Source: Lonsdalea iberica
GTDB taxonomy: Bacteria > Pseudomonadota > Gammaproteobacteria > Enterobacterales > Enterobacteriaceae
Assembly: GCF_002111585.1 (NCBI RefSeq)
Contig: NZ_LUTP01000005.1
Coordinates: 62,001 to 126,000 of the forward strand
Direction: 5' to 3'
DNA length: 64,000 nucleotides
Position 1 is the stretch's first letter. Each line of letters begins with the position of its first letter. This document shows positions 54,851 through 63,523 of this stretch, piece by piece. The position numbers and the translations under genes are program-made. The notes under the pieces were generated by a model. That model was not told where the DNA came from and did no database searches. It saw only the letters and a list, made by a program, of their open reading frames with translations.

Positions 54851-55920
54851 GACATAGGTTCCCGATCAGGCTGCAATGCGCCGAGCCTTTGGGTGATTTG
54901 CAGGCCCAGACGTCCGGCAATCTCCACCAGTTCGCCCCGGGCCAGCGGCACCTCGCCGTGATAAAGCATCGCTTCGCCCGGCTGCGCCTGCTGGACCGTA
55001 ACCACGCTGCCGCAGGACAACTGCTGCAACGCCTGAAGCGTCAGAGAAAGGTGCCCGCAGCGGACCGTCAGCGTCAGAGGCAGCGCGGGCAGCGGCGTCT
55101 CATCAGCCGTTGCGGTTGTCGCCATCTCATCGGCAAACGGCATGTCATGTGGGGATGAGGATTCGAAAGCGTCATTCACCGGACACTCCTCCTGTTCAGC
55201 GATAAGAAAGTGGGTGGGCGTCAGGCCGCTCCATTGGAGCTGGCCCCGAAACCGTCGCCCGCCGAGCGAAATAAGGCCATCGCCGTGCGGGGTAAAACTG
55301 CAAGTAGGTGGGTAAATCAGGTCGCCCGGTTCCAACGCGTGAATTTGTTTGGGTGACAATGTCACTTCCGCCAGCATCAAAGGCACGGCGATCGGCAGCG
55401 TCGGCGGCAAAGCGGACGCAGAAGAAAACCAGCCCGGCTGACGCAGCAATGACAGCAGCTCGCTACCGGGCATGCAAAGCAGGCTGCGGGCGCGCTGGGA
55501 CGCGACCTGAACGTCCAGCCACAGCGGGATCGCCTCGGCGGCGATAGCGCCCGTGGCCGGCGTCAGCGGCCCTAGTAGCGTGTAAAGCTGCGGGCTGAGG
55601 GCATGATTAAACAGCGCCCAAAACCACTCGGTCGCCGTCGGGTCTTCTTCCTGCGTCGGCAGCAGCGCCGGGCAGTCGGACATGAGCGATAGCACAGGCG
55701 TAGGGGCGCTGAGCGAGAAGCACCCCGCCGCGCTTTGCCAGACGTGTGCGGGAGCCTTAGGTTCCCGGTGCGACGCCAACGACAAACGCAGCTCGCCCTG
55801 ACGACCGTCGTCAAAGCTGAACGCGAAGCGGCGGCCCTCCGCCAACTGCTGAGATATCCGCGCCTGCAAAGGCGTGAGCGGGCGTAGCCTGAGGGGGGAT
55901 GGCGATAATGAGGTATTCAT
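54847..55920 (-). CDS. hrcQ: HrcQ (SctQ), T3SS C-ring/sorting platform protein
   Basis: A 357-residue cytoplasmic protein with a variable N-terminus and two SpoA domains, one at about 180-245 and one at about 275-345 ([20 protein letters not shown], then [17 protein letters not shown]). Here hrcQ is one gene, as in Erwinia; in Pseudomonas syringae it is split into hrcQA and hrcQB. A GTG at V248 with a strong ribosome-binding site may produce a separate 110-residue C-terminal form. It overlaps hrpP and hrcR by ATGA. Confidence 0.95.
   Translation of the reverse strand: MNTSLSPSPLRLRPLTPLQARISQQLAEGRRFAFSFDDGRQGELRLSLASHREPKAPAHVWQSAAGCFSLSAPTPVLSLMSDCPALLPTQEEDPTATEWFWALFNHALSPQLYTLLGPLTPATGAIAAEAIPLWLDVQVASQRARSLLCMPGSELLSLLRQPGWFSSASALPPTLPIAVPLMLAEVTLSPKQIHALEPGDLIYPPTCSFTPHGDGLISLGGRRFRGQLQWSGLTPTHFLIAEQEECPVNDAFESSSPHDMPFADEMATTATADETPLPALPLTLTVRCGHLSLTLQALQQLSCGSVVTVQQAQPGEAMLYHGEVPLARGELVEIAGRLGLQITQRLGALQPDREPMS
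55177..55193 (-). promoter_or_regulatory. Internal ribosome-binding site and GTG start within hrcQ
   Basis: On the minus strand AGGAGGAG (55186-55193) is followed after six bases by an in-frame GTG (codon 248). The product would be 110 residues containing only the second SpoA domain, like the internally started short forms of Yersinia YscQ and Salmonella SpaO. Confidence 0.6.
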
Positions 55921-56447
55921 GGCTCCTCCTGAACGTCAAATCCCAGCCTGATTGGGCAGTCGAGCGCCGCAGACAGCGCCCGTCGGCAGCTTTCTCGCTG
56001 CCGACGGACCTCTTGATAGGCAGAACGCTGGAATCGCAACATCACTTCCCAGCCAATGGGGGCTAGCGTGCTCATCCGGACATCGACGTCGCCCAGCTGC
56101 GGCAGTTGCAGGCTGAAAGAGAGCGGGCTGTGGAAGACGAGATCGCGCCCGGCTGCCAGCTCGGCGTGCAGCCTTTCCATGAGTGACATTGTCACTTCTT
56201 CGGCGGCGGAGTTGCGCGTCAAGCCCGGCGACAGGGTGCCGCTATCCTCGGGCGCCGACCCGGGCGTGAAGACGTTGTAGAGCGGCGCAGACAGCAGAAG
56301 TTCGAAGTCTGAGGGATGCGCCGTCGCCTCATCGCCGGAATGGGCCGCACCTCCGTGCGAGCGCGGCAACGGCTTCTCCGCCGAGGGCGACGGAACCGTG
56401 CGCGGCGGGGATGAGGGGGCGGCTGGCGGGAGATAGGCACTCATCAT
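55917..56447 (-). CDS. hrpP: HrpP (SctP), needle/pilus length and specificity protein
   Basis: A 176-residue protein with a proline-rich variable N-terminus (YLPPAAPSSPPRTVPSPS) and a conserved C-terminal T3S4-like region (SLQLPQLGDVDVRMSTLAPIGWEVMLRFQ). Members interact with HrcU to switch export specificity. The start is ATG at 56447, overlapping the hrpO stop (ATGA); a longer frame runs through hrpO in another phase and is not real. Identity rests on position plus length as much as on sequence. Confidence 0.88.
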   Translation of the reverse strand: MMSAYLPPAAPSSPPRTVPSPSAEKPLPRSHGGAAHSGDEATAHPSDFELLLSAPLYNVFTPGSAPEDSGTLSPGLTRNSAAEEVTMSLMERLHAELAAGRDLVFHSPLSFSLQLPQLGDVDVRMSTLAPIGWEVMLRFQRSAYQEVRRQRESCRRALSAALDCPIRLGFDVQEEP

Positions 56448-56857
56448 GGCTCCTGATTCAGTGTCAGTAAAAATTCCAGTTTTTCGACGGCTTTTTGGCG
56501 CTGGCGCTGCAGCGCGCGCTTGTCGGCGACCTGCCGCCGATGCTGCTGGCAGCGGGCTTCGCCGTCTTCGCATTGCTGCTGCTGTTGTCGCAGGCGTCCG
56601 ATCTGTTTCTGTGTCCGCTCGCGCTGCTGTTGCAGGCTGTCCAGCGACTGCGCCTGCTCCTGCTGGTGCTGACGAAACTCTTCTTGCTGTTGCCGGTAAA
56701 GTTCTTGCTGCGCCTCTCGTTCCTGCCAGAGCAGGTTGAGCGCGGTTTCCCGCTGCGCCAGCGCCTGCGTGTCTTCCCGTAATTGCGATTCGGCGCGGCG
56801 CAGGCGGTGACGGCGGATAGGCAGCAGCAGTTGGAGCGTGGCGTTCAGCGAGGACAT
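56444..56857 (-). CDS. hrpO: HrpO (SctO), T3SS ATPase stalk protein
   Basis: A 137-residue, nearly all-helical protein with long coiled coil rich in Gln, Arg and Glu (AQRETALNLLWQEREAQQEL, EEFRQHQQEQAQ). It belongs to the YscO/FliJ group that links the ATPase to the export gate HrcV. It sits in its normal place between hrcN and hrpP, 30 bases after hrcN. Sequence conservation in this family is low, so position matters. Confidence 0.9.
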   Translation of the reverse strand: MSSLNATLQLLLPIRRHRLRRAESQLREDTQALAQRETALNLLWQEREAQQELYRQQQEEFRQHQQEQAQSLDSLQQQRERTQKQIGRLRQQQQQCEDGEARCQQHRRQVADKRALQRQRQKAVEKLEFLLTLNQEP

Positions 56858-56887
56858 GGCGCGCCTCCGGTCAAGAGCGTCAGCGCA

Positions 56888-58270
56888 TTAGACGTCGGCA
56901 TAACGGCTGACCTCGCTGAGTCGGGCGGTAATCTCCGCAAAGGAAAGGGGGTCGCGCATCGGCTGTTGCAGGAAAGCGTTGATTTTCCCATGAGCCGTGA
57001 CTGCGGCATCCGTCAGCGCATCGTGCCCCGGCTGGTATTCGCCAAGTCGGATCAGCATGTCGACCTGTTGATAGGCGGCCATCAGTTGTCGCAGCGCTCC
57101 GGCATCCCTCAGGTGCGCTGCGCTAGCGACGCTGCTCATGGTGCGGCTCAGGCTCATCAGGACATCGATCGCCGGATAGTGATTTCGCTCCGCCAGCCGC
57201 CGTGAAAGCACAATGTGCCCGTCGATGAGCGATCTCACTTCGTCCGCGACGGGATCGTTCATGGAATCTTGCTCGATCAGCACCGAGTACAGCGCGGTGA
57301 TCGCACCCTGGCGGGTTTGTCCGGCCCGCTCCACTAACCGCGGCAGCAGGGTATACACCGACGGCGGCAGGCCGCCGCGTCCCTGGGGTTCGCCGAGGGC
57401 CAGCCCGATTTCACGCTGCGCGCGGGCGAAACGGGTCAGCGAGTCGACGATCAGCAGCACCTGTTTGCCCTCGGCTCGAAAGGCTTCCGCAATGGCGGTG
57501 GCCGTGAAGGCGGCGCGAGCGCGCTCCATGCTGCTGCGATCGGAGGTTGAACACACCAGTACGGTGCGTCGACGCAGCGCGTCGTCCAGTTCGTGGTCGA
57601 GAAACTCACGCAGCTCGCGGCCGCGCTCGCCGATCAGTCCGAAGACAATGACGTTACAGGGCGTATTGCGGGCCAGCTCCGCCAACAGCGTGGTTTTACC
57701 GCAGCCAGCGCCGGCAAAAATCCCCACCCGTTGGCCGCGACCGACGGTCAGCAGGCCGTCGATTGCGCGCAGTCCGGTCGGCAGCGGCTCGTTGATACGT
57801 GGGCGCTCGGTGGGCGGTGGCGCGTCGCCGATGACGGGAATGGGGTTGGTGCAGGCCGTACCCGGTTCCACGAAGGCTGACTGACTCTCCGCCGTCAGCG
57901 GCCTGCCGAAACCGTCCAGCACACTGCCCAACAGACTGTCGGAAACGTGGACGCAGTGCGGTTGATAGAGCGGCGTGACCACCGCGCCTTGCGCGATGCC
58001 GTCCAGCGCCCCCAGCGCAGACAGAAAGACGTGCTGCGGACTGAAGCCGACGACTTCGGCCAGCACCTGCGTCTGATCGTGGCGTTCAATTTGGCACAGG
58101 TCGCCAATCCGGGCCTGCGGCAGGCTGGATTCGAGCAGGATGCCGCTGATACCCGTAATGCGCCCCCGCAGCTGAACCGGCGCATAGTCGGCCAGACGCC
58201 GTCGCTGCGTGGTCAGCCAGCGTTCGAGCAGCGGATAGCGGCTCGGTTCGTCGGTCGCTTGTGTCGCCAT
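56888..58270 (-). CDS. hrcN: HrcN (SctN), T3SS ATPase
   Basis: A 460-residue hexameric ATPase of the FliI/F1-beta type. Walker A GAGCGKTT at 187-194, Walker B VLLIVDSLTR near 271-280, and the family blocks VIVFGLIGERGRELREFL, GRGGLPPSVYTLLPRLVERAG and DGHIVLSRRLAERNHYPAIDVL. It unfolds and releases chaperones from export substrates. Its ATG overlaps the hrpQ stop (TAATG). Confidence 0.97.
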   Translation of the reverse strand: MATQATDEPSRYPLLERWLTTQRRRLADYAPVQLRGRITGISGILLESSLPQARIGDLCQIERHDQTQVLAEVVGFSPQHVFLSALGALDGIAQGAVVTPLYQPHCVHVSDSLLGSVLDGFGRPLTAESQSAFVEPGTACTNPIPVIGDAPPPTERPRINEPLPTGLRAIDGLLTVGRGQRVGIFAGAGCGKTTLLAELARNTPCNVIVFGLIGERGRELREFLDHELDDALRRRTVLVCSTSDRSSMERARAAFTATAIAEAFRAEGKQVLLIVDSLTRFARAQREIGLALGEPQGRGGLPPSVYTLLPRLVERAGQTRQGAITALYSVLIEQDSMNDPVADEVRSLIDGHIVLSRRLAERNHYPAIDVLMSLSRTMSSVASAAHLRDAGALRQLMAAYQQVDMLIRLGEYQPGHDALTDAAVTAHGKINAFLQQPMRDPLSFAEITARLSEVSRYADV

Positions 58271-59196
58271 TACCAGTTCACCTTAATCTGCTGTTTGCCG
58301 TTGAACTCGATCTGGTTGTTATTGATGCCGACCAGCCGAAGTCCATCCACCTCGTCGCCCACGAATAGGCGTAGACCGCTGGATGTCACCACATTGGCCT
58401 GTGCGCCGCTGGTCACTTGTACGATGCGAAACGGCAGCGTATCGCCTTTTACACGGGTGTGATTTTCGATTGGATAAGTGACGCGGTAACGTTGTTGGAA
58501 TCGCACCAGCATGCGATTGATCATCGGCATTTGGTCTGCGGCGAGCGCGCCGCTGAGGATGATGCGATCCGTCCGTTGGACGACCTGCACATTACTTAAC
58601 TCGCGCTCGTTCAGCATGGCTTGCAGCGTGGCGGCGGATTGAGCCAGCGAGGTCATCGGGATACGCGTATCAGACGGCGGCGCAGACGGCATGGCGACGC
58701 TATCCTGCATCAGCCAACTTCCGGTCAGCAGCACCAGCGTTCCGATGAGCAGCAGGTAACTGCATTTCGCCCACAGCGGCAGGCGGGCTTTGGGCTCAGC
58801 GCTGGGCGTGTCGGCGGGGGCGTCGTCGGGCGGCGTTGACGGCGGCACCGCCATCGGCTCGGGCGTGTGGTCAGGCTCGTCCGCCTCCGCTTCTTCCTGC
58901 CACGGCGTTTCCGCGTCGACAACGCATAGCCAGATGGCGCCCGCAGCGAACGGCGTTCCGGGCGGCAGCGCGATCGACGCCTCTACCGGATGTCCTTCGC
59001 TGTCGTTCACCACGCCCTCCAACGCGGAGAGTGTCCATGCCTCTCCCTGTTTTTCCAACAGGCAGTGACAGTCGCGGATACCGGGGTCGTACAGCACCAA
59101 ATCCGCATCGTCGGCGGCGCCGATACGACACGCTTGTCCGTTTAATGGCAGGGCGGCTCCCCGATGCAGCCCGGTCAGTACGCGCAGTTCATACAT
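58270..59196 (-). CDS. hrpQ: HrpQ (SctD), T3SS inner-membrane ring protein
   Basis: A 308-residue single-span protein: N-terminal cytoplasmic FHA-like domain (MYELRVLTGLHRGAALPLNG to about 100), an acidic Pro-rich linker, one membrane span near 145-162 (SYLLLIGTLVLLTGSWL), then a periplasmic domain. It corresponds to YscD/HrpQ, the outer of the two inner-membrane rings. It is 15 bases after hrcV. Confidence 0.93.
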   Translation of the reverse strand: MYELRVLTGLHRGAALPLNGQACRIGAADDADLVLYDPGIRDCHCLLEKQGEAWTLSALEGVVNDSEGHPVEASIALPPGTPFAAGAIWLCVVDAETPWQEEAEADEPDHTPEPMAVPPSTPPDDAPADTPSAEPKARLPLWAKCSYLLLIGTLVLLTGSWLMQDSVAMPSAPPSDTRIPMTSLAQSAATLQAMLNERELSNVQVVQRTDRIILSGALAADQMPMINRMLVRFQQRYRVTYPIENHTRVKGDTLPFRIVQVTSGAQANVVTSSGLRLFVGDEVDGLRLVGINNNQIEFNGKQQIKVNW

Positions 59197-59211
59197 GATT
59201 CTGCCTTCTTC

Positions 59212-61314
59212 TTAAGGGTGAGCGGGAATGTCATGCAGGTCGATGCGGCCCACGACGTTGATGGACAGATAAGACTCCAGCTCGGTGAAAGACAGCACCG
59301 GCAGAGCGTGAAATTCGTCCTGCACCAGCGCCCGTAGAGGACTGCGCAAATCTTGCGCCACCAGCAGCAGCGACGACAGCGACGTGGTCGGCGGAAAGCT
59401 GTCCCGCAGTTGCGTCAACAGCGCGGCCGCATCGTGCTGCGCTAACGCGAAGAAGGTGTCGTTTTGCGTTTGGCGCAAGGCGTCGCGCAGCAGCTCTTCC
59501 GTTTCCGGCGTCAATAGCCAGACCGACAGGCTGTCGTCCCGGCTGTATTGGTGACAGATCTGCGCTTTCAATTGCAGACGGACGTAATCCGTCAGCGCGT
59601 TGACGTCGCGCTCATGCTGGCCGACCTCAATCAGCGCTTCCGCTATCGGGCGCACGGCGCGCAACGGAATACGTTCGCCCGCCAGCTTTTGCAGAACGTT
59701 GGCGAAGCGGGAGAGCGGCATGATGCGTTGTAGCTCCTGCGCCAGCTCCGGCTGTTCGCTTTCGAGCCAGGCGAGGATGGATTTTGTCTCCTGCAGGCCG
59801 ATGAACTGGGCCGCGCTTCGATGGATGGCATTTTCCATTCGCGCCAGAATGAGGTCTTCTTCCGTCTGGCGCGCCAACGCCGATTGTTGCAATAGCGCAT
59901 GATCGGCGGGTAGCCACAGCCAGTGCGCTTCGTCCCGTGCGGCATGGCCCGCGTTCAGATCCTCCTCCTCAGTGGCTTCCGGCGGCACTTCTGGGCGGGC
60001 GACCGCCAGGCGCGCCGTACCGAACGTGGCGCGCAGCAAGGGGATCTCATAGACGCAGAATTGAAACTCGTCAGACGCAATTTCAGGGGTGAATTCGATG
60101 TCAAAGGAGGGCAGTGTAAAGCCGAACTGATAGACCAGCCGGTTGCGCAAACGCCGGATATTCTGCACCAGCAGTGCGGCGTGCGGCGCGTTGCGGCAGT
60201 CGGTGTGGAAGCGCAGCAGGTAGGCGCGTGTGGGGTTAAACCGACGGAGATCCTGATAACCGTTCTGCTCGGCGGGCATGTTGTCCGCCGCCAGCGCGTT
60301 GAACTCAGCCAGCCCGAGCTGCTTGGCCCGCCACAGCTGAAAGAGCCCGCTGGACAGGGAAAGCAGGCTGATAAGCAGGAAAACCATCGTCGGCATGCCC
60401 GGCAGCAGCGCAAAGCCGAACATGCCGATGGCGGAGATAATCCACGCCTTCGGCTGGCTGGTCAGCTGCTCGGCGATCTCGCGGCCGATGTTGTTGTCCA
60501 CCTTTTGTCCGTCGGCGGAGACGCGTGTGATGATCATCCCCGCGGTCAGGGAGATCAACAGGGCCGGGATCTGCGCGATCAGGCCGTCGCCGATGGTCAA
60601 TACCGAGTAGACGTGCATGGCGTCGCCGGCCGCCATTTGGTGTTGCATCACCCCGATGGCGAAGCCGCCGATCATATTGATGAAAACGATCACCAGACTG
60701 GCGATCGCGTCGCCTTTGACGAACTTCATCGCGCCGTCCATCGCGCCGAACAGCTGGCTCTCTTTGGTGAGATTTTCGCGTCGCTGCCGGGCCTGCTGTG
60801 CGTCGATCAGGCCAGCGCGCAGGTCGCTGTCGATGGACATCTGCTTGCCCGGCATGGCATCCAGCGTAAAACGCGCCGCCACTTCCGCCACGCGTTCAGA
60901 CCCTTTGGTGATCACCAAAAAGTTCACCACCGTCAGAATCAGGAAGATCACCAGTCCCACCGCCAGATTACCGCCCACGACGAAGTTACCGAAGGCCTCC
61001 ACCACGTGGCCCGCGTCCTGTTGCAGCAGAATCTGCCGGGTCGTTGAGATAGACAAGGCCAGTCGAAACATCGTGGTCAACAGCAGCACGGCGGGAAAAG
61101 TCGAAAAGGCCAGCGGCTTGGGCAGATACATCGCCAGCACGATCAGGAGCGAAGAGATGCAGATGTTGAAGGCGATCAACACGTCAATCAGCCCCGTCGG
61201 CAGCGGGATGATCATCATGAAGACAATGGCCATCACAATCACCGCGCCCACGATTTCTGAACGCTGCATGGCGCTGATGGCGATGCGGTTGAGCCAGGAG
61301 ATGAGTAGGGGCAT
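59212..61314 (-). CDS. hrcV: HrcV (SctV), T3SS major export-gate protein
   Basis: A 700-residue protein: eight N-terminal membrane spans, then a large cytoplasmic domain that forms a nonameric ring and binds chaperone-substrate complexes. The FHIPEP-type region is visible as ITKGSERVAEVAARFTLDAM and GKQMSIDSDLRAGLID. The C-terminal half carries RLRNRLVYQFGFTLP-type conserved blocks. It follows hrpJ after 3 bases. Confidence 0.97.
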   Translation of the reverse strand: MPLLISWLNRIAISAMQRSEIVGAVIVMAIVFMMIIPLPTGLIDVLIAFNICISSLLIVLAMYLPKPLAFSTFPAVLLLTTMFRLALSISTTRQILLQQDAGHVVEAFGNFVVGGNLAVGLVIFLILTVVNFLVITKGSERVAEVAARFTLDAMPGKQMSIDSDLRAGLIDAQQARQRRENLTKESQLFGAMDGAMKFVKGDAIASLVIVFINMIGGFAIGVMQHQMAAGDAMHVYSVLTIGDGLIAQIPALLISLTAGMIITRVSADGQKVDNNIGREIAEQLTSQPKAWIISAIGMFGFALLPGMPTMVFLLISLLSLSSGLFQLWRAKQLGLAEFNALAADNMPAEQNGYQDLRRFNPTRAYLLRFHTDCRNAPHAALLVQNIRRLRNRLVYQFGFTLPSFDIEFTPEIASDEFQFCVYEIPLLRATFGTARLAVARPEVPPEATEEEDLNAGHAARDEAHWLWLPADHALLQQSALARQTEEDLILARMENAIHRSAAQFIGLQETKSILAWLESEQPELAQELQRIMPLSRFANVLQKLAGERIPLRAVRPIAEALIEVGQHERDVNALTDYVRLQLKAQICHQYSRDDSLSVWLLTPETEELLRDALRQTQNDTFFALAQHDAAALLTQLRDSFPPTTSLSSLLLVAQDLRSPLRALVQDEFHALPVLSFTELESYLSINVVGRIDLHDIPAHP

Positions 61315-61317
61315 CTG

Positions 61318-62466
61318 CTACTCCTTGCCCGGCGCGGCGGCCCTTCCGTCCGTCTCGTGGCGGGATAGGTCGCCGATCAGACCGCGGATAAGGTGCATTG
61401 CGGTGTGGCGATGTTTGCTATCTCGCCACAGCGTCTGCGGCAGACCGCTCACCAGCCGCAGCAGGGCGTTGAAAAACAGTAATTGCCGCGTTGCATGTTG
61501 TCCGGCGACTTCGCGCCCCAAATTGTGCAAGTCGCGAACGTAGGCGCCATTGGCGCTCAGGCCGATCAGCCGTCGCGTCAGTTCTACCGCGCCGAGCGTT
61601 GCCGCCGGAAAGCGATGGGCGTCGTGTTCCAACAGCTGTTGGCTGGACGACAGCGTGTGGCTCAGCTGACGCGAATCGTTGAGGTGTTTCAGCATCTGGC
61701 GCAGCGCGGTTGTCGGAATGGAGGACGCCAGCGAGGCGATATCGGCGGCCAACGCCCGTTGCAGGGTACGCAAGCCGGCCGCGAAGTGCTGGGCGTCAAA
61801 GCGTTCCAACAGGGCGTCCAGCAGCGAGCTCGGCGATTGCTGATGCACGATGCGTTCGTAATAAAGCTCGCGCAGGATCTGTTTCTGCTGCGGGTCGGTG
61901 CTGAACAGGGAGATGGCGGCGGCGGTGTTCAGTCCGGCTCGCACCTCGGGGCCTTTCTCCTGTTGAAGCCGTTCCAGGCTTGACTGGGTCGCTTGTTGCA
62001 GCGACGCATCGCCCTGCTGTTGGGCCTGAGCCAGTACATGGCGTAGAACGATATCGCCGCGGGCCGCATCGCCGCCCGCCGCCTGTATCAGCGCATCGAC
62101 TGAGGCCGGGTGTGTTTGGAGCATTAGTTGACGCATACTCCGGACCTGCTGGTCCAGCGTCGGCTGACGGGGGTTTTCCAATAGGTGAAACAGCTCGGTC
62201 AACTTTTCTATACGCTCGATATTCGCTTCCATCCGGTTTTGCGTTTGGCTGATTTGCCTGCGGTTCAGCGACTTGCTTTTGCGCTCCATCTGTTCGCCGA
62301 AGGCCGCCGACACTTCTTCCATCCCGTCGTGGATGGCTTTGTCGTGAGAAACCTTCGGGGACGAAGGCTGAGCGGGGGCGGAGGTCGGTGTCTCCGCGTC
62401 AACCGCGGCGCTAAAGGGCGTCGCCGGATTGGCTATCGCCGGAGAGAGAGGGGGAATGGCAACCAT
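61318..62466 (-). CDS. hrpJ: HrpJ (SctW), T3SS gatekeeper protein
   Basis: A 382-residue member of the HrpJ/InvE/YopN-TyeA family, which controls the order of secretion of translocators and effectors and may itself be secreted. Family region at about 50-290 (KSLNRRQISQTQNRMEANIE, LLENPRQPTLDQQVRSMRQL). The start MVAIPPLSPAIANP at 62466 has AGGACAG upstream and lies about 45 bases after the hrp box; longer in-frame starts at or before 62505 would lie at or upstream of the predicted transcript start. It is first gene of the operon ending at hrcU. Confidence 0.93.
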   Translation of the reverse strand: MVAIPPLSPAIANPATPFSAAVDAETPTSAPAQPSSPKVSHDKAIHDGMEEVSAAFGEQMERKSKSLNRRQISQTQNRMEANIERIEKLTELFHLLENPRQPTLDQQVRSMRQLMLQTHPASVDALIQAAGGDAARGDIVLRHVLAQAQQQGDASLQQATQSSLERLQQEKGPEVRAGLNTAAAISLFSTDPQQKQILRELYYERIVHQQSPSSLLDALLERFDAQHFAAGLRTLQRALAADIASLASSIPTTALRQMLKHLNDSRQLSHTLSSSQQLLEHDAHRFPAATLGAVELTRRLIGLSANGAYVRDLHNLGREVAGQHATRQLLFFNALLRLVSGLPQTLWRDSKHRHTAMHLIRGLIGDLSRHETDGRAAAPGKE

Positions 62467-62510
62467 AGTCTGTCCTGCCTGAATCCATCGTTTAATTGAA
62501 GTCATGCGGT

Positions 62511-62538
62511 TATGTGGCGTTAAGAGAAATCTGGTTCC
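62511..62538 (-). promoter_or_regulatory. hrp box of the hrpJ operon (HrpL promoter)
   Basis: On the minus strand GGAACC (62538-62533), 15 bases, then CCACATA (62517-62511) match the HrpL consensus GGAACC-N15/16-CCACNNA exactly. It is the only perfect hrp box I found in the window. Confidence 0.92.
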
Positions 62539-62599
62539 CGAGTTGGTCCTTAGCATACTTATTGTCACCAGATGTGAGGACCGGGGATGACAGAATGAT

Positions 62600-62613
62600 T
62601 GCAATCGTTTGCA
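62600..62613 (+). promoter_or_regulatory. HrpS-type binding dyad upstream of hrpL
   Basis: TGCAA-TCGT-TTGCA matches exactly the TGCAA-N4-TTGCA dyad described for HrpS at the Erwinia amylovora hrpL promoter. It lies about 125-135 bases before the predicted sigma-54 start, in enhancer position. An AT-rich stretch between (62659-62690) could bind IHF, though no good IHF consensus is seen. Confidence 0.75.
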
Positions 62614-62710
62614 TTTTGGTCGGTTAGCCTCGGCAAAATGTGGCGCGAATGGGCGATGTCTAATTTATAAAAATAGATTAAAAACAACACCTTAATAATG
62701 TTTTTCTCGC

Positions 62711-62726
62711 TGGCATACGCCTTGCT
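62711..62726 (+). promoter_or_regulatory. Sigma-54 promoter of hrpL
   Basis: TGGCATACGCCTTGCT carries the -24 TGGCA and -12 TTGCT elements with GG and GC separated by exactly 10 bases. Transcription would start near 62737, 34 bases before the hrpL ATG. Confidence 0.9.
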
Positions 62727-62770
62727 ATCTCCTGTGCGCCAATCACGGCGCAACCTAGGAGAACCAGCAA

Positions 62771-63316
62771 ATGGAACCACTCGTTTTGTCACCGGCAAAG
62801 GTCTGCACGATTGAATCTCACCCTGAGGCTGTAGACTGGGAACAGGTCTTTCGGCAGCATGGCAAACGCCTGCAAAATTTCCTTCGTAAACGCGTGGCTA
62901 GCAAAGAGGATGTGGAAGACTTGCAGCAAATGACCTACCTGGAGGTGCTCAGAAATCGCGAAAAATTCGCCGGCGCATCGCGCCCGGAAACGTGGGTGTT
63001 CGGCATCGCGCTGAACCTTGTTCGCAACCACTACAAACAGGCGAAAGCTCACTCATACGAAGCCGCTGAGGACGAACTGGAAAAGCTCTCCTGCGACAGC
63101 GATCCCAGTCGCATCATCGAGTGGGGCCATGCCCTGCATCGTGTGCTGGTGGCGAGTAGGCATCTACCCGAGGAGACCCGACATATGCTCGTGATGCTGG
63201 TCGACTCTGATGCCAGCTATCAGGATATTGCCGCACGGTTAGGCATGCCGATCGGTACGGTGCGGTCTCGCCTTTCCCGTGCCAGGGGCTTCCTGCGTCA
63301 GGCCGTAGACGCCTGA
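62771..63316 (+). CDS. hrpL: HrpL, ECF sigma factor for T3SS genes
   Basis: A 181-residue extracytoplasmic-function sigma factor that directs RNA polymerase to hrp boxes of T3SS and effector genes. Region 2 lies at about 25-90 (NFLRKRVASKEDVEDLQQMTY, RPETWVFGIALNLVRNHY) and region 4 at about 125-178 (SYQDIAARLGMPIGTVRSRLS). The start has AGGAGA upstream. It is divergent from hrpJ; the space between holds its sigma-54 promoter and an HrpS site. Confidence 0.97.
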   Translation: MEPLVLSPAKVCTIESHPEAVDWEQVFRQHGKRLQNFLRKRVASKEDVEDLQQMTYLEVLRNREKFAGASRPETWVFGIALNLVRNHYKQAKAHSYEAAEDELEKLSCDSDPSRIIEWGHALHRVLVASRHLPEETRHMLVMLVDSDASYQDIAARLGMPIGTVRSRLSRARGFLRQAVDA

Positions 63317-63372
63317 GCTTTTCTTTGACCTCGCGGCAAAAGAGAACCACTTGTCATTCAGTTTGATTACCC

Positions 63373-63408
63373 GGTTACAGACCTTGTCATCGGGAGATGA
63401 CGGTAACC
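63373..63408 (+). other. Nested hairpin between hrpL and hrpX
   Basis: GTCATC-ggga-GATGAC (63386-63401) lies inside a second pair GGTTAC (63373-63378) and GTAACC (63403-63408). It follows the hrpL stop by about 55 bases. There is no T-run, so it could be an RNA structure or a binding site rather than a terminator. Confidence 0.35.
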
Positions 63409-63523
63409 CCGTGCTGCCCGTGGCGCCGAGTTGGAGTCCGGGCAGATCTGCGACAGCATGGAGATGGCTATGTTATACCCCCCTACGCACACCGAATCCC
63501 CTCATACCGAGGAGGTTCCACCG

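Noticed and set aside
56448-56573. Arg/Ala-rich N-terminal extension of HrpP
   Set aside because: It reads through hrpO in another frame; the ATGA overlap at 56447 gives the expected start and length.
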